NCBI GenBank assembly: GCA_029027825.1
Contig: CP093399.1
Coordinates: 2,356,001 to 2,420,000, forward strand
DNA: 64,000 nt
Source: Rs1 sp029027825
GTDB lineage: Bacteria; Pseudomonadota; Gammaproteobacteria; Pseudomonadales; Balneatricaceae
Direction: 5' to 3'
The notes below the pieces were generated by a model that was given only the letters and a program-made list of their open reading frames with translations, was not told where the DNA came from and did no database searches. Each line of letters starts with the position of its first letter. Position 1 is the stretch's first letter. The position numbers and the translations under genes are program-made. Shown piece by piece: positions 36,919 through 46,599 of this stretch.

Positions 36919-37915
36919 ATTACTATTGGAATTCGTATTATTTTTTTTATATATTACATTAAATATGAATGAAAGGTATATTCATATACATGTATATATA
37001 AATAAAAAATTCAAACGAGTAGACTAAAACAATATTTTTCAATAAGTTATCTATTATATTGGCTGTGCTTAAGGTGTTTGGTCAGTATAAAGAATTGTGA
37101 AGCAGCTGATTTTAATTAACTAAAACATATAATTAGACAATCTGTCATTAACCTGAATCCTTGACTTAAAAGTGAAAAAAGAGTGTAAGATATTGGTACT
37201 ACAGTGGAATTGAAAAATCTCAGCTGCACCCGTAGGTTCAGCGGGTATTTTTCTAACCGCCGTAGAATCAAGAGCTTGCGCTATGTGGTGCAGTGAAGTC
37301 ACTGATTCAGGTTTAAGTCAAAAGATAGACTGAGAGATGCATATACTGAATTCAGCAGCCAAATCTTAGGTACTAAAATTACTCGAGAAAATCTTAAGTG
37401 AGTGCCCTCATTTCCAGTATGATTATTCTTATAAATGGGGTACATTTAAAGTGCAGCAGCGGTATGGTTGTCATCATGAAAAAAACCAGTAATGTCTTTA
37501 CTGGCTCTGAATTGAGTGGCCTGAATAATCTTGAACCGTGAGTGGGAGTAGTGCTACCAAAAAATGGTGGATTCTAAAACGCTACGTATTGCTGCAAAGA
37601 TGGCCATATCAATTACGAATACTTAGCTAAGCAAAAAAAGATCAATCATGTGGAATTAAATCAAAGCCTGGGTGAGCCCGTTAAATACCAATTTTTTCTT
37701 CAATGCTTATCATATAATATTAAAGGATTGGCAGGCAAAACTTCATGGCGTTGCAACCAAAAATTCACAATAATATATAGGTTGGTTTCATTAGTTTTAA
37801 CGTAATAAAGAGATGATTTATCCCCAGGGGTTTTATGAAGGAAATGCTATGCATCGCATTTCAACAACAACCAGAACATAACCTTCATAAAGATAAATTA
37901 TTGAGTAGAAGAACA
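36919..37915. other. Intergenic region with two transposase relics
   Basis: About 1 kb without an intact gene. On the minus strand, 37137-37315 reads ESVTSLHHIAQALDSTAVRK then IPAEPTGA, like the N-terminal domain of IS4-type transposases. On the plus strand, 37440-37770 contains a broken frame ending NAYHIILKDWQAKLHGVATK, the C-terminal signature of IS1595/ISXO2-type transposases. Both are decayed. Confidence 0.55.
37440..37770 (+). pseudogene. IS1595-type (ISXO2-like) transposase relic
   Basis: Fragments in several plus-strand frames; the clearest (37702-37767) reads FNAYHIILKDWQAKLHGVAT. IS1595 transposases end with a NAYHSRLKxWMxRFxGVATKYL pattern. An upstream fragment (KINHVELNQSLGE) matches the region just before it. 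Frameshifts and stops throughout. Ends were not found. Confidence 0.6.
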
Positions 37916-38839
37916 TCAATTGATGATTAAATCACTAGGAGAGATTGTCACCCGTATTATATCCCTATAGTTTCCCGCTGGTTTTTGTCCCACTTTTGGC
38001 ACTGAAAGCAACAGTGGTAAACGTAAACCAAGCGCTGGAGTTGGTTGGGTGTAGCGCAATGTCGTACTGAACTCTGACAAAGGCAACACTCGGCCTCCAA
38101 GGATAGAGTGATAAGGGATGTCCCATCGCGCTTTACCACTTTCATGGCGTAATACACCGCGGTACAATGAGGAGAAACTCATCGCAAAACGACCGGTACT
38201 TTGGATGACAATTTGTGGAGCTGGGGTTATTTGTTTCCCATCACTCAATTCACCAAAATCCACTGATTGACTACGACCTTGCGTGCCGGCAAAGCTGATC
38301 CTCGCCGCAGCTGCTACGCTGGCTGAGAACACTGTAGAACGTCGTTCGAGAAAGAGTTGATCCAATTTGTTTTTATCTGCTACTTCTATCCATAATCTGT
38401 GCTGGTAGATGCCTGGGGCAACGAACTGCCCAGCGGTGAGTAAGATTTGATAGGTAAATTTTAATTGCTGGTCTCTGGTGATGTTTTTTCCTGGTAGTCG
38501 TAGCTCCCCATTGCGATAAGCGCTACCTACTTCTAATGGTTTCAATCGATAATGTAACTGGCCATTACTTGCATTAACCATACGAGTGGGTCCCTGGGGA
38601 CGAATTTTGACGACAGCGATACAGGGAACATCATCATTGTCATTGCGCTGGATGTATATATCAAATAATTTTACAAGATCATCGCGATTAAAAACATCGT
38701 ACTTCAGCGCACTACTACGGGGAGCTTCCTCGACTCTAATGATATTTAAATCACACGCTGCACCGATAGCCAACGGACTAAAAATTAAGAGCAACACTGC
38801 GCTTAAGCAGTGTTTACAGAGATTTATATTAACTTGCAT
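37916..38839 (-). CDS. Fimbrial adhesin/minor subunit, last gene of the pilus operon
   Basis: 307 residues with a signal peptide (hydrophobic 12-26, cleavage near AIGAAC). Two beta-rich halves: about 27-165 with paired cysteines (C29, C73), and about 175-307 with FGELSDGKQITPAPQIVIQS, typical of spore-coat-U or archaic-pilus tip subunits. The start abuts the usher stop. Probable tip adhesin of the pilus; no ligand can be inferred. Confidence 0.65.
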   Translation of the reverse strand: MQVNINLCKHCLSAVLLLIFSPLAIGAACDLNIIRVEEAPRSSALKYDVFNRDDLVKLFDIYIQRNDNDDVPCIAVVKIRPQGPTRMVNASNGQLHYRLKPLEVGSAYRNGELRLPGKNITRDQQLKFTYQILLTAGQFVAPGIYQHRLWIEVADKNKLDQLFLERRSTVFSASVAAAARISFAGTQGRSQSVDFGELSDGKQITPAPQIVIQSTGRFAMSFSSLYRGVLRHESGKARWDIPYHSILGGRVLPLSEFSTTLRYTQPTPALGLRLPLLLSVPKVGQKPAGNYRDIIRVTISPSDLIIN

Positions 38840-41421
38840 TATTTCACCTTTATCTTACCTACGCGCAGTAGTGCGTTGGTGCCTTCCTCGACAACAATTC
38901 TATAGCTACGCACGGGTTGAGTAGTCAGTTTTAGCTGGTAATCACCTGGTTTCATGCCGGATATGGCAAAGCGTCCTTTACGATTGCTGAAAAAAACAAT
39001 GGGTTCTACATCGGGATCATTTTGGTAAATAGCCTCTCCGGCGACCAGTCCTAGTACTTCACCATTTTGGTCATCGACTAGCGTACCTATCATAGTGACT
39101 GTTGCATCTGAACCTACCTGCAAACTGTAGCCTGCCTGGTAAGGAGGCTTTACGGAGAAGGCACCCTCTCCCAAATCATAGCCTAGTGGTAGTTCGGCAA
39201 CATCATAATTAATTAACCGCCCGCGGTAGGTACCTAGATCGGGAATCAATAAATTTCCTAAACCATCGGAGCGAACTAAAACACTGTCATCGGTTTGATC
39301 GACCCGCAAAATATTATTAGCCAGAGAGGCATGTGGCCGAATGATGGCGAAGCTATTACCGATAGATCGGCCGATGGCGATGTTGCCGTCGGCGAACGCC
39401 AAGGCCGTTTCAAAGCCCACTCGAGTAGTGTGATTACGCTCGCGCCCACTGAGTTGGGTGAAGCGACTCTGATGATCTAAGGTAGTGCGAAAGCGATTTG
39501 CAATGTATTCGATACCACCACTGAGAGAAACATCGTCACTTTGGTCGGACTCGACGGAAATATTCGTTTTAATGCCGCCCACTCTGCCCGCATTACGGTT
39601 GTAGTCGTAGTGTATTTGCTGGCTGAGGTCTGGTGCAGCGCTAATCACTCTGAGTCTTGAGTGTTTTCCAAGTCGCCAATTTAGACTGAAGAGGGCGCTA
39701 ACATCATTACTTTTACGCTGTCTCTTTTGTAATCCTAAACTGAAGTTCCAACTCGCTGACGTATCAGCAATGACACCAGATACTGCAGTGCGCAACGTGT
39801 AAATTCTTTGTGATGGATGACGCAAGCGACTGTAGCCAACACCGATGGAACCTTTGAGTTGTGCAGATAAACGCTGACTGTAAGAGGCGTTTATGATCGC
39901 GACACTATTGTTCAGTACTGTGCTGCTATTGGCTAGATTAATCTCATCGACAGGGAATACGTTAACGCCACCAAATTGTGAAGAGAGCATTTCAGCCTGT
40001 AATGTAAAATGTTTTCCCTTAGTATTGTTACGAGTAAATTGTGTGTCATAACTCAGTGAGAGTGCATGGCCTTTTGCTCGTTTATCGACCCGACTTGTCG
40101 CTAGAGCGACATTGAAACGCCCAGCTGGGGTGGCTAAAAGAGCACTACCGCCGTATTGGCGTACCCCTTTGCTCGCTTGAAAATCAAGACCTAATGTGAG
40201 CCAGGGAGTAACACCTAAGCGTGTTGTCGCCGTTACCACCGGTTTGGTTTTGTGATATTCAGGGCCACCCAAGCCGGGGTTTGCTTTAATACCAGCAGCA
40301 ATACTGTAGTCGAATTCACCGCTAGCTAATAAGTCTTGTCCTGTGGACACTGAGAATGAAATACGCTCAACTTCACCACTACCATCTTTAATGACAAGCT
40401 CAATATCGTTACTGCCAGAGGCCAGTGGGATATCTTGTAGGTTGAAAATACCGGTTGGTAGTCTTAAGCGACGTATCAATATACCATCGACATAGACCTC
40501 AACATCGGATGGTCGTAACAGGCGAAAACGTCTAGCGCCGGATGGCCTAACATTACGGCTGGGGATCAAGTCAAAATCACGACTAATTCCTAAGCCGAGT
40601 AAGTCGGTAGAATCTTGTAATTGACTGCCAAAGGTAAAGATATCCCCGGCGACGATACGAGTGGCTGATTGAGGTAAGTCATATGTCAGACGACTGCTAT
40701 GGCGATAAAATTTTCCGGGCGCGCTCCCGCTGGGTTTATCGAAGCGCGCCTCGACTTCCAGCACGGTACCTAGTGTTCGCACTGCGGCTTTTACACTGTG
40801 GCTTTGACTGAGAATATGATTGCTATTTTCGCTGTCCTTTTCCATGCTATTGGTAACACCTAAGCGTAAATTTAAATAAGCACTGAGAGCCGCAGGGCGC
40901 TGATAACTACGGTTATCCGAACTGCGATTAAGACTGAGCAACTTGTCACGTTGCAGTGCTTTTGGAATACTGAGTACTAATTCAAATGCCTGTGCATCAA
41001 ATCGAAGTTCGATCCCTACTGCCGTAAAATTCTTTGGGCTTAAACGCTCGTCTTGTGCTTGGTCATTTAATTTCTGGCGTACTTTCGGTAAAATGAACCC
41101 CGCTAGTAGTTCGGTTATTCCCACGGCACTAAATGAAAGTGCATCATTGGGTTCTATACGCAGTAACACTGAACCAACAATGGTTTCACCGTGGCGCAAT
41201 GTTGTGTGTAATTCTAAGGTACGCCCTGTTTGATTTATCCGTACTGTACTCTTGTCACTAGACGTTACCGGTTTGCTTTGCGCCTGAGTGTGTGTGATAT
41301 AAAAGCTCAAAAAAACCAATAATAACCAGGGTGATAAGATGATTTCAAGTAGGTTCCTCAGTAACTTTATAAGCCGGAAGAGGCCCCCGCTGATAAGGTT
41401 AATCTTATAGGGCCATTCCAT
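38839..41421 (-). CDS. Outer-membrane fimbrial usher
   Basis: 860 residues. A signal peptide-like stretch (about 28-48) precedes an N-terminal domain, then the 24-strand barrel with plug (VYVDGILIRRLRLPTGIFNL, DIPLASGSNDIELVIKDGSG), and C-terminal domains ending in GEAIYQNDPDVEPIVFFSNR and KGRFAISGMKPGDYQLKL. Fold and motifs are those of chaperone-usher ushers. It overlaps the second chaperone gene by 55 bases, so the true start may be somewhat downstream of 41421. It forms the pore for pilus secretion and assembly. Confidence 0.88.
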   Translation of the reverse strand: MEWPYKINLISGGLFRLIKLLRNLLEIILSPWLLLVFLSFYITHTQAQSKPVTSSDKSTVRINQTGRTLELHTTLRHGETIVGSVLLRIEPNDALSFSAVGITELLAGFILPKVRQKLNDQAQDERLSPKNFTAVGIELRFDAQAFELVLSIPKALQRDKLLSLNRSSDNRSYQRPAALSAYLNLRLGVTNSMEKDSENSNHILSQSHSVKAAVRTLGTVLEVEARFDKPSGSAPGKFYRHSSRLTYDLPQSATRIVAGDIFTFGSQLQDSTDLLGLGISRDFDLIPSRNVRPSGARRFRLLRPSDVEVYVDGILIRRLRLPTGIFNLQDIPLASGSNDIELVIKDGSGEVERISFSVSTGQDLLASGEFDYSIAAGIKANPGLGGPEYHKTKPVVTATTRLGVTPWLTLGLDFQASKGVRQYGGSALLATPAGRFNVALATSRVDKRAKGHALSLSYDTQFTRNNTKGKHFTLQAEMLSSQFGGVNVFPVDEINLANSSTVLNNSVAIINASYSQRLSAQLKGSIGVGYSRLRHPSQRIYTLRTAVSGVIADTSASWNFSLGLQKRQRKSNDVSALFSLNWRLGKHSRLRVISAAPDLSQQIHYDYNRNAGRVGGIKTNISVESDQSDDVSLSGGIEYIANRFRTTLDHQSRFTQLSGRERNHTTRVGFETALAFADGNIAIGRSIGNSFAIIRPHASLANNILRVDQTDDSVLVRSDGLGNLLIPDLGTYRGRLINYDVAELPLGYDLGEGAFSVKPPYQAGYSLQVGSDATVTMIGTLVDDQNGEVLGLVAGEAIYQNDPDVEPIVFFSNRKGRFAISGMKPGDYQLKLTTQPVRSYRIVVEEGTNALLRVGKIKVK

Positions 41422-42143
41422 GCATTCCCCTTTCCCTTTACGGGAATCAGTACTGTGCGTCTGCTGTAGGGAGGCAGAAAGACATCCTCACCGCGTTCTC
41501 GCAACACGCCCGGTTGTATTACTGTTAAAAGTTTATCGCCGACAGTAATGCTGAGTTTGGCGTCGCTGATATAACTATATTTCGTCCCAACATTGCGAAC
41601 AATTGCATGAATCGTAGTGCCTGTTTTAGACTCTCGCCTCTCAACTGATTTTACTTGCAAGCTTGGCTGGCTTTTGGGGGAGGCTACATGTACTAATATA
41701 TTAAAAGTAAGCATGAGCATGAGCCCATTGTGCGGTTGTTGCTTCAGTGCCACAGCCGGCTGAGAAATATTGATGAGGTAGCTGCGAGAGACTGACAACT
41801 GGGGCTCACCCACCCACTGCAAGCGTACCACTTGACTCGCCCCCGGACGCATCAGCACCGCGGGGGGGAAAACTAAAATATCCTCTTCCTCCTCGGTTAA
41901 TTTGTACTTGCCGTCGGCGCTAAAATTAATTCTATGTATTGACATTGTAAGCGGCAGCTGGCTATCAGAGGAGTTGATAATGAGTAAACGACTGCTAGAG
42001 CCGCGTCCATTACTGTCTATCTCATGCACTAGTGGACTGACTTCAAGTGCGGATGCCTGAGTGCTAAAGCATCCAATAATGAGATAAAGAATGAGCTTTA
42101 GTTCTATCCTCAGGCTTAATTTCAATCGGTATAAAAGACACAT
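41367..42143 (-). CDS. Periplasmic pilus chaperone 2
   Basis: 258 residues with a signal sequence (about 12-32, ending STQASA). PapD-like domain: LEVSPLVHEIDSNGRG, the F1-strand ILVFPPAVLMRPGASQVVRL (conserved RPG and alternating hydrophobics) and a domain 2 beta sandwich from about 150. Two chaperones in one operon occur in archaic and alternative chaperone-usher systems; each may serve different subunits. Confidence 0.85.
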   Translation of the reverse strand: MCLLYRLKLSLRIELKLILYLIIGCFSTQASALEVSPLVHEIDSNGRGSSSRLLIINSSDSQLPLTMSIHRINFSADGKYKLTEEEEDILVFPPAVLMRPGASQVVRLQWVGEPQLSVSRSYLINISQPAVALKQQPHNGLMLMLTFNILVHVASPKSQPSLQVKSVERRESKTGTTIHAIVRNVGTKYSYISDAKLSITVGDKLLTVIQPGVLRERGEDVFLPPYSRRTVLIPVKGKGNAWNGPIRLTLSAGASSGL

Positions 42144-42880
42144 TAGCTGCCTGCTTCTATATTGTTATTCTTAATACTCTCAGGGGAAAAACTGCCCTGT
42201 GGACGCATTTCGAATACCCTAATTGAATGAGGTAACACTAAATTACCGTTTAAACTCTGTGCGATTGTTTTACCGCTTAGTTTCCGCTGAGTACCGCTCT
42301 TATCGGTGAAACTCCACTGTGTTTTGCTAACTCGTACAAAACGATCACCGCTATTTTCAAGTTCTACCAACCAGATTTTACCGGCCCTTTTTAACGAGCG
42401 TACTTGCAGTTTCGCCTTTGCCGTTACCGGTACAACATTGAGCAAAGTGTTGAAATTGACACCAATATTAATGGCCTGCTTACCGGAACCTGATAAATCT
42501 ATAGGTACTTGCTTAACAGATATTCGATAAGCTTGAGATTGGCGAATTTGCGGATCACCTATATATTGCACCATCACCCTTTGAGATTTACCCGGCCGAA
42601 TAATGGCGGTAGCGGGAATAACCAGTAAATCGTTATCTGCTGATGACCACTTTTCCTGACCATCTTTTGACATTTTGATGTGCCTGGGAATAAGCTCTAT
42701 GGTCAGCGTATTGCTAGAGGAATTATCTATTTGGATGGAGTATTGTGAATCCCGACCATTGGGGCCTATCTCTTTGACCATAGGTTGAACTGTCATGGCA
42801 ATAGCATAATTTGACAGTACTAAGGCGAGGCAGAGCGCCCCCCATAATACATTTTTTTTTCTAAATGCTTGATATCTCAT
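42143..42880 (-). CDS. Periplasmic pilus chaperone 1
   Basis: 245 residues with a signal sequence (about 12-29). PapD-like: MTVQPMVKEIGPNGRDSQYS, then DNDLLVIPATAIIRPGKSQR and VMVQYIGDPQIRQSQAYRIS. It shares the overall pattern with chaperone 2 but is clearly diverged. Stop and start with chaperone 2 overlap (TAATG type), coupling translation. Confidence 0.85.
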   Translation of the reverse strand: MRYQAFRKKNVLWGALCLALVLSNYAIAMTVQPMVKEIGPNGRDSQYSIQIDNSSSNTLTIELIPRHIKMSKDGQEKWSSADNDLLVIPATAIIRPGKSQRVMVQYIGDPQIRQSQAYRISVKQVPIDLSGSGKQAINIGVNFNTLLNVVPVTAKAKLQVRSLKRAGKIWLVELENSGDRFVRVSKTQWSFTDKSGTQRKLSGKTIAQSLNGNLVLPHSIRVFEMRPQGSFSPESIKNNNIEAGS

Positions 42881-42910
42881 GTTGGTGCCTACTATAAAGG
42901 GGAAATAAAT

Positions 42911-42933
42911 AAAGGGGCAGCGGAGTCCCCTTT
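42911..42933 (-). terminator. Intercistronic hairpin after the pilin gene
   Basis: A 7-bp stem (AAAGGGG with CCCCTTT) and 9-nt loop lie between the pilin stop and the chaperone start, without a long T run. Such hairpins often stabilise the abundant pilin message or partly terminate transcription (inference). Confidence 0.55.
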
Positions 42934-42946
42934 GCCGTTTACCTTG

Positions 42947-43450
42947 TTACTGTGGGGTGATATCCAGAGAAAGGGTATCTGAATAGCCGCCGGCCCAAAC
43001 TCCTAATTCAGTGATTTCAGCGGTTAAAGTTGCCGCTTGACCAGCTGCAAGGGCAAGTGAACCGCTGAGAGTCTGCGAGTTAGTAGTGTCATTGATTCCA
43101 TAGTTATTAGGAATGCCATCGGCTAATAAAACCAGAGGACTACCTAGACCGTGCGCTAAGGTGGCCTGGTAATTAACGTTGTAGTCTTCTACATCATCGT
43201 TTTCCATACCGCCCTCAGAACTAGTCAATGAAATAACAGCGCCGTCACCGTCATTACATTTCAGCACGATGCCAGTGTTAGTCACTGTTGTACCGACAGC
43301 CATTGAGGGAAAAAGCAGATTACCTGTCAATCCAGTTACTTCGCAGACTTCAATGACACTTCCGCCCATATGAGCTTCACCAGCAAAAACCGAACCAGAA
43401 GCCAGCACCGTTGTTGACATAATTGCTATTAATAATTTATTCATAGTCAT
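42947..43450 (-). CDS. Major pilin-like subunit
   Basis: 167 residues with a signal peptide (MTMNKLLIAIMSTTVLASGS, cut near VFAG). The mature part has two cysteines (CEVTG and LKCNDGD) and a spore-coat-U/archaic-pilin beta pattern, ending YSDTLSLDITPQ, the polymerisation-type C-terminal strand. Strong ribosome binding site (GGAG). First structural gene before the chaperones; the hairpin behind it fits high expression. Confidence 0.8.
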   Translation of the reverse strand: MTMNKLLIAIMSTTVLASGSVFAGEAHMGGSVIEVCEVTGLTGNLLFPSMAVGTTVTNTGIVLKCNDGDGAVISLTSSEGGMENDDVEDYNVNYQATLAHGLGSPLVLLADGIPNNYGINDTTNSQTLSGSLALAAGQAATLTAEITELGVWAGGYSDTLSLDITPQ

Positions 43451-43617
43451 TCTCCATTTCTTACTTATTTTAAGTGTGAGAAATTGAGCTGGCCAACTAT
43501 CATAGAATGACCAAGCTCTTCCTCGTATCCCTCTCTGAATTGAATCTTATCCTGATACAATCCAAAGAAAGTAGGGTCGCGTGCTAAGCACGGTAAATAA
43601 ATTAGAGACTCTATTTG

Positions 43618-44211
43618 TCATATGCCTCCCGTGCCACTTGAAGGCGATACTTCAAGGTGCAATATGTCTTGGTAAGTGCCAGAGAAAACAAGCGGGGCAT
43701 CGAGCTGCACTTTTAGCATGCCACGGCTGGCGAAGGGGATTTTTGGTCCTGTATTAAAAACTATTCCATTGCGTAATTCCCGGCTAGATGTACGCGCTTG
43801 AAAACCAATATCGGCAATTGAAATTTCTGTGGTATAGGTGCGATAGTGCTTTTGCAATGACACATCGCTATCGATCATCAAATCGCTAATGCGATTACCC
43901 TGATGATCGATAGCGACCAAGGCTCCGTGCTCAGACCTAACGCTGAGGGCCATAGGTCGATTGCAATTGATTTTAAGGGTGGCGGAGTTTTCACTACTGT
44001 AGGAGAAATCCATCTTGTGACCATTGAGCGGAATAACTACAATTTCACAACGCTCGCTAATTTTTGCATTGAGCTGGATTTCAAGTTCGCGTTCTGATGC
44101 GCTAAGAAAAGTTGACATTAACAAGGCACTTGTTAAGTAAACCAAGTACAGTACTCGCCGGCCAGTTATGGCGGTAAAGAGAAGTATTACGTTGTATTGT
44201 TTGCTGTTCAC
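43618..44211 (-). CDS. Pilin-like subunit, first gene of the pilus operon
   Basis: 197 residues. GTG start at 44211 with GGGAGG about 7 bases upstream. Signal-anchor-like stretch at about 19-38 ending SASERE. Mature part with two cysteines (SERCEIV, KINCNRPMAL) and the final strand FSGTYQDILHLEVSPSSGTG, as in the major pilin. It lies directly behind the sigma-54 promoter. Role as minor subunit is inferred. Confidence 0.7.
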   Translation of the reverse strand: MNSKQYNVILLFTAITGRRVLYLVYLTSALLMSTFLSASERELEIQLNAKISERCEIVVIPLNGHKMDFSYSSENSATLKINCNRPMALSVRSEHGALVAIDHQGNRISDLMIDSDVSLQKHYRTYTTEISIADIGFQARTSSRELRNGIVFNTGPKIPFASRGMLKVQLDAPLVFSGTYQDILHLEVSPSSGTGGI

Positions 44212-44249
44212 GATTGACCTCCCTTCTCCCTAGATTGTATAAGTAATAA

Positions 44250-44265
44250 AGCAAAGGATATGCCA
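44250..44265 (-). promoter_or_regulatory. Sigma-54 (-24/-12) promoter of the pilus operon
   Basis: Minus strand TGGCATATCCTTTGCT matches the consensus TGGCACGNNNNTTGCW, with the invariant GG and GC at the right spacing. Transcription would start near 44239, 28 bases before the GTG start of the first pilus gene. The only gene with a sigma-54 activation domain in the window lies in the same block. Confidence 0.75.
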
Positions 44266-44993
44266 GTTTATATTTTAGTATAAAAGTCAATAGGTTAAAT
44301 TATGTTTTCTAAGGCAAGATAGGAAAAGTGTCAAATTTGTCACATTTTTTTGTTATTACTCTCTTTCAGTGCTGGCTAAATGACGAAAAATTTCATTTAA
44401 CCCTTTGAAAAAGAAAAAGAAAAAATATAGCGAACTCAATGTGCGTAAACAGCACAGATTGTATGTTCATCGTTTTTTTAAGTTGAATTTTACTATGACT
44501 TTGATTTAACTAGTATGAAGATCAAAGAGTTATTAACAGTGACTAAATAGTTACAGCGTGCATTTTGAATGCCATTAATGAGTAGCGCATCTTGGACGTG
44601 GAAAAACCAAATCACCCTGGCTTATTGAGAAGTTACCCATGAGTTACCCGATTAAGTTGATTTGTAAATTTAATTTTAGCCTGACTCCAATTATTTTTTG
44701 CGCCATTCAAAGTAAGTAATCCCGAGTTGGAAAATCTAGGCTGAGATCTATTTGCAGTATATATAGCCAAAAGAAAATCTCGGTGACCAATGGTGCTTTT
44801 GATTCGTTAAACCCGCATGCCTAAATGGTTGTTCTCCATCGCCCAGAAAAATTTTTAGGATTCTTTGATCATTGGTAATAGACCCGTGATGTGTTGCTTT
44901 TAAATCAACAAAATTTCTAATTCGAACTACTTATTAATCTGCTTTATCTAAGCCACAATAGTGAGATCAAACGAGGAGCATAAGGGGAATTGG
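44266..44993. other. Intergenic region upstream of the pilus operon
   Basis: About 730 AT-rich bases with no supported gene. The first 200 should hold activator-binding sites for the sigma-54 promoter, but I see no clear dyad. Confidence 0.4.
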
Positions 44994-45140
44994 ATGCGTA
45001 TAAAATCAATAGGCGTCATTGGTCTTGGTAGCATGGGCTTGAGTATGTGTCAGTCTTTACTGCGTGCAGGTTTTGTCGTTCATTATACTGATGTGGCTCG
45101 TGAACGGTGCGAGGCAACTATCCATGAATTCTTTATATAA
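44994..45140 (+). pseudogene. Truncated beta-hydroxyacid dehydrogenase (N-terminal fragment)
   Basis: 48 codons with a good ribosome binding site (AGGAG about 15 bases upstream, AAGGGG closer). The product MRIKSIGVIGLGSMGLSMCQ followed by SLLRAGFVVHYTDV is the NAD(P)-binding GxGxMG start of 3-hydroxyisobutyrate or tartronate-semialdehyde reductases. Homology stops after about 42 residues, where array sequence begins. It marks the right end of the chromosomal block. Confidence 0.7.
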
Positions 45141-45226
45141 CGATTTAAAACAATCGGATCTATTATTTTGATTATCCCGATCCAATTGAACTCCTTAAAA
45201 ATTCGATAACGCTGGAAATATGAGCC

Positions 45227-45325
45227 ACATAACGCTGGCGACAACTGCAGGCACGCGGCGCGGATTTTGCGGTCTTTTGCAAAAGCCGTGACGTGGGACT
45301 GTCAGATTGATTGCCCTTGTTAGTT
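45227..45325 (-). repeat. attC site 10
   Basis: ACATAAC and GTTAGTT cores; arms GGATTTTGCGGTC and TTTTGCAAAAGCC. Another AACGCTGG core stands 20 bases to the left (about 45208). Same type as sites 2 and 11. Confidence 0.85.
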
Positions 45326-45470
45326 GCAGTAACCTATTGTTAATAATCGTTTAAGTACATGCCTTATTACTACTTATGCCTTAAACAAATACAACAACTT
45401 TAGTTTACTGCAACGTTAATTTAAAAACACTTAGCAGGCATTTAAACTGCAAGGTAAACGCCCCAGTACC
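45326..45470. other. Small gene-less cassette
   Basis: About 145 bases between attC site 10 and the intron fragment contain no reading frame of note. It could be an ORF-less cassette or the remains of one. Confidence 0.4.
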
Positions 45471-45923
45471 GGTACAGCAGTTTACCTAATAGATCAGGTG
45501 CATTTATAACCCGACTCACCTAGCCGGCTTTCAACTTCAGGATAAATTTGGATCTCCCGAGCTTTCCGGATTACCCCTTTATTTGCATGCCAAACTCAAA
45601 GACACCCGGTGGTGTCGCAAGTACTCGCCAAATCGTACTTGAGACTGCAGCATTCCGCTACACAGCAGACCGTCAGCTTTCGTACCTCTCGATACTTATA
45701 CACCACAACTATATAATATTTCGGGGTTCAATAATCAGCCTACACACTCGCTCCACCCTTGCTCCGCACACCTTGTTACCAAGATCGTACCCGGGCTTCG
45801 CTACTAACCTACTGGCTAAGTTTTAGTTTGATGGGATTTGGATATTTCCGCACCCATTGGGTAAATATAAGTCAATTTCAGAATAGTATTATTCGCCCCA
45901 AGACTCCGAGATCCTCTCGGCAC
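45471..45923 (-). mobile_element. 5' fragment of a minus-strand group II intron
   Basis: About 453 bases nearly identical to 33947-34398, the 5' region of the intron in attC site 9, ending at the same GTGCCGAG (45916-45923). No RT follows. The adjoining attC right end (GAGCTGGTTTTTGTTA) is also the same, so both copies used the same kind of site. Confidence 0.8.
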
Positions 45924-45942
45924 GAGCTGGTTTTTGTTATAT

Positions 45943-46572
45943 TCACTTGAATACAGCATCTATTATCTCTCTGTCGTAATCAAGTATCCATGAGTTGTGA
46001 TTTTTATATAGTTTAGTCATTGCTTTCTTATTGGTTGCTACAACATACATTCCGCGATCCTCGTAAAGATTTAAGATAATACCCTTATCATGATTTATGA
46101 AAAAACACTCACCCGGCAAAGATGGTTGAAGAATACTAAAATCAGTATTAATCATTGCTTCAAGAATACGCTCAACTCGTACATCACAGGTTCTGAGATT
46201 TGAAATAGTAACACGTCGCCAACATATTCTTTTAAAATCAAGCTTGTCTGTGTAAATATCTCTATGATCAGAGAGTTCTATATTTTTAAATTTCAGATTA
46301 GATATTTGCTTAAAGAGATAGTTTCCCTTCCGAATTTTCCGGCGGCCATCTGAGTATATTTGATAAACAATGGAAATATTATCTTCTTTATTAAAAGCGA
46401 CATTAAATATTGATATTGCCCTTTTCAAAGCTTCTTCAAAATATTCAACGTTTATGGTCTTTCGGTCAGCGTCTTTCCATAAAGAGATGCTCTCAGGACC
46501 TATCTCAAAGCGAATTCCAATATCGCAGTTGTAGAATAAGGGTTTCTCGAATTTCAAATTACTTAATTCCAC
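45943..46572 (-). CDS. DUF3885 domain protein (cassette gene)
   Basis: 209 residues. DUF3885 features: LFYNCDIGIRFEIG, VEYFEEALKRAISIFNVAF, GRRKIRKGNYLFKQISNLKF and the end HNSWILDYDREIIDAVF. The function of the family is unknown; many members are cassette- or polymorphic-toxin-associated (immunity-like), which is only suggestive. An attC-type right end lies directly 3' of its stop. Confidence 0.75.
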   Translation of the reverse strand: MELSNLKFEKPLFYNCDIGIRFEIGPESISLWKDADRKTINVEYFEEALKRAISIFNVAFNKEDNISIVYQIYSDGRRKIRKGNYLFKQISNLKFKNIELSDHRDIYTDKLDFKRICWRRVTISNLRTCDVRVERILEAMINTDFSILQPSLPGECFFINHDKGIILNLYEDRGMYVVATNKKAMTKLYKNHNSWILDYDREIIDAVFK

Positions 46573-46599
46573 TTCGTAAAAATTATCCGCTAGTGACTA

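Noticed and set aside
37120..37302. A 60-codon gene
   Set aside because: It resembles a decayed IS4-type transposase N-terminus, is related to a relic near 15.2 kb, and lacks a ribosome binding site.
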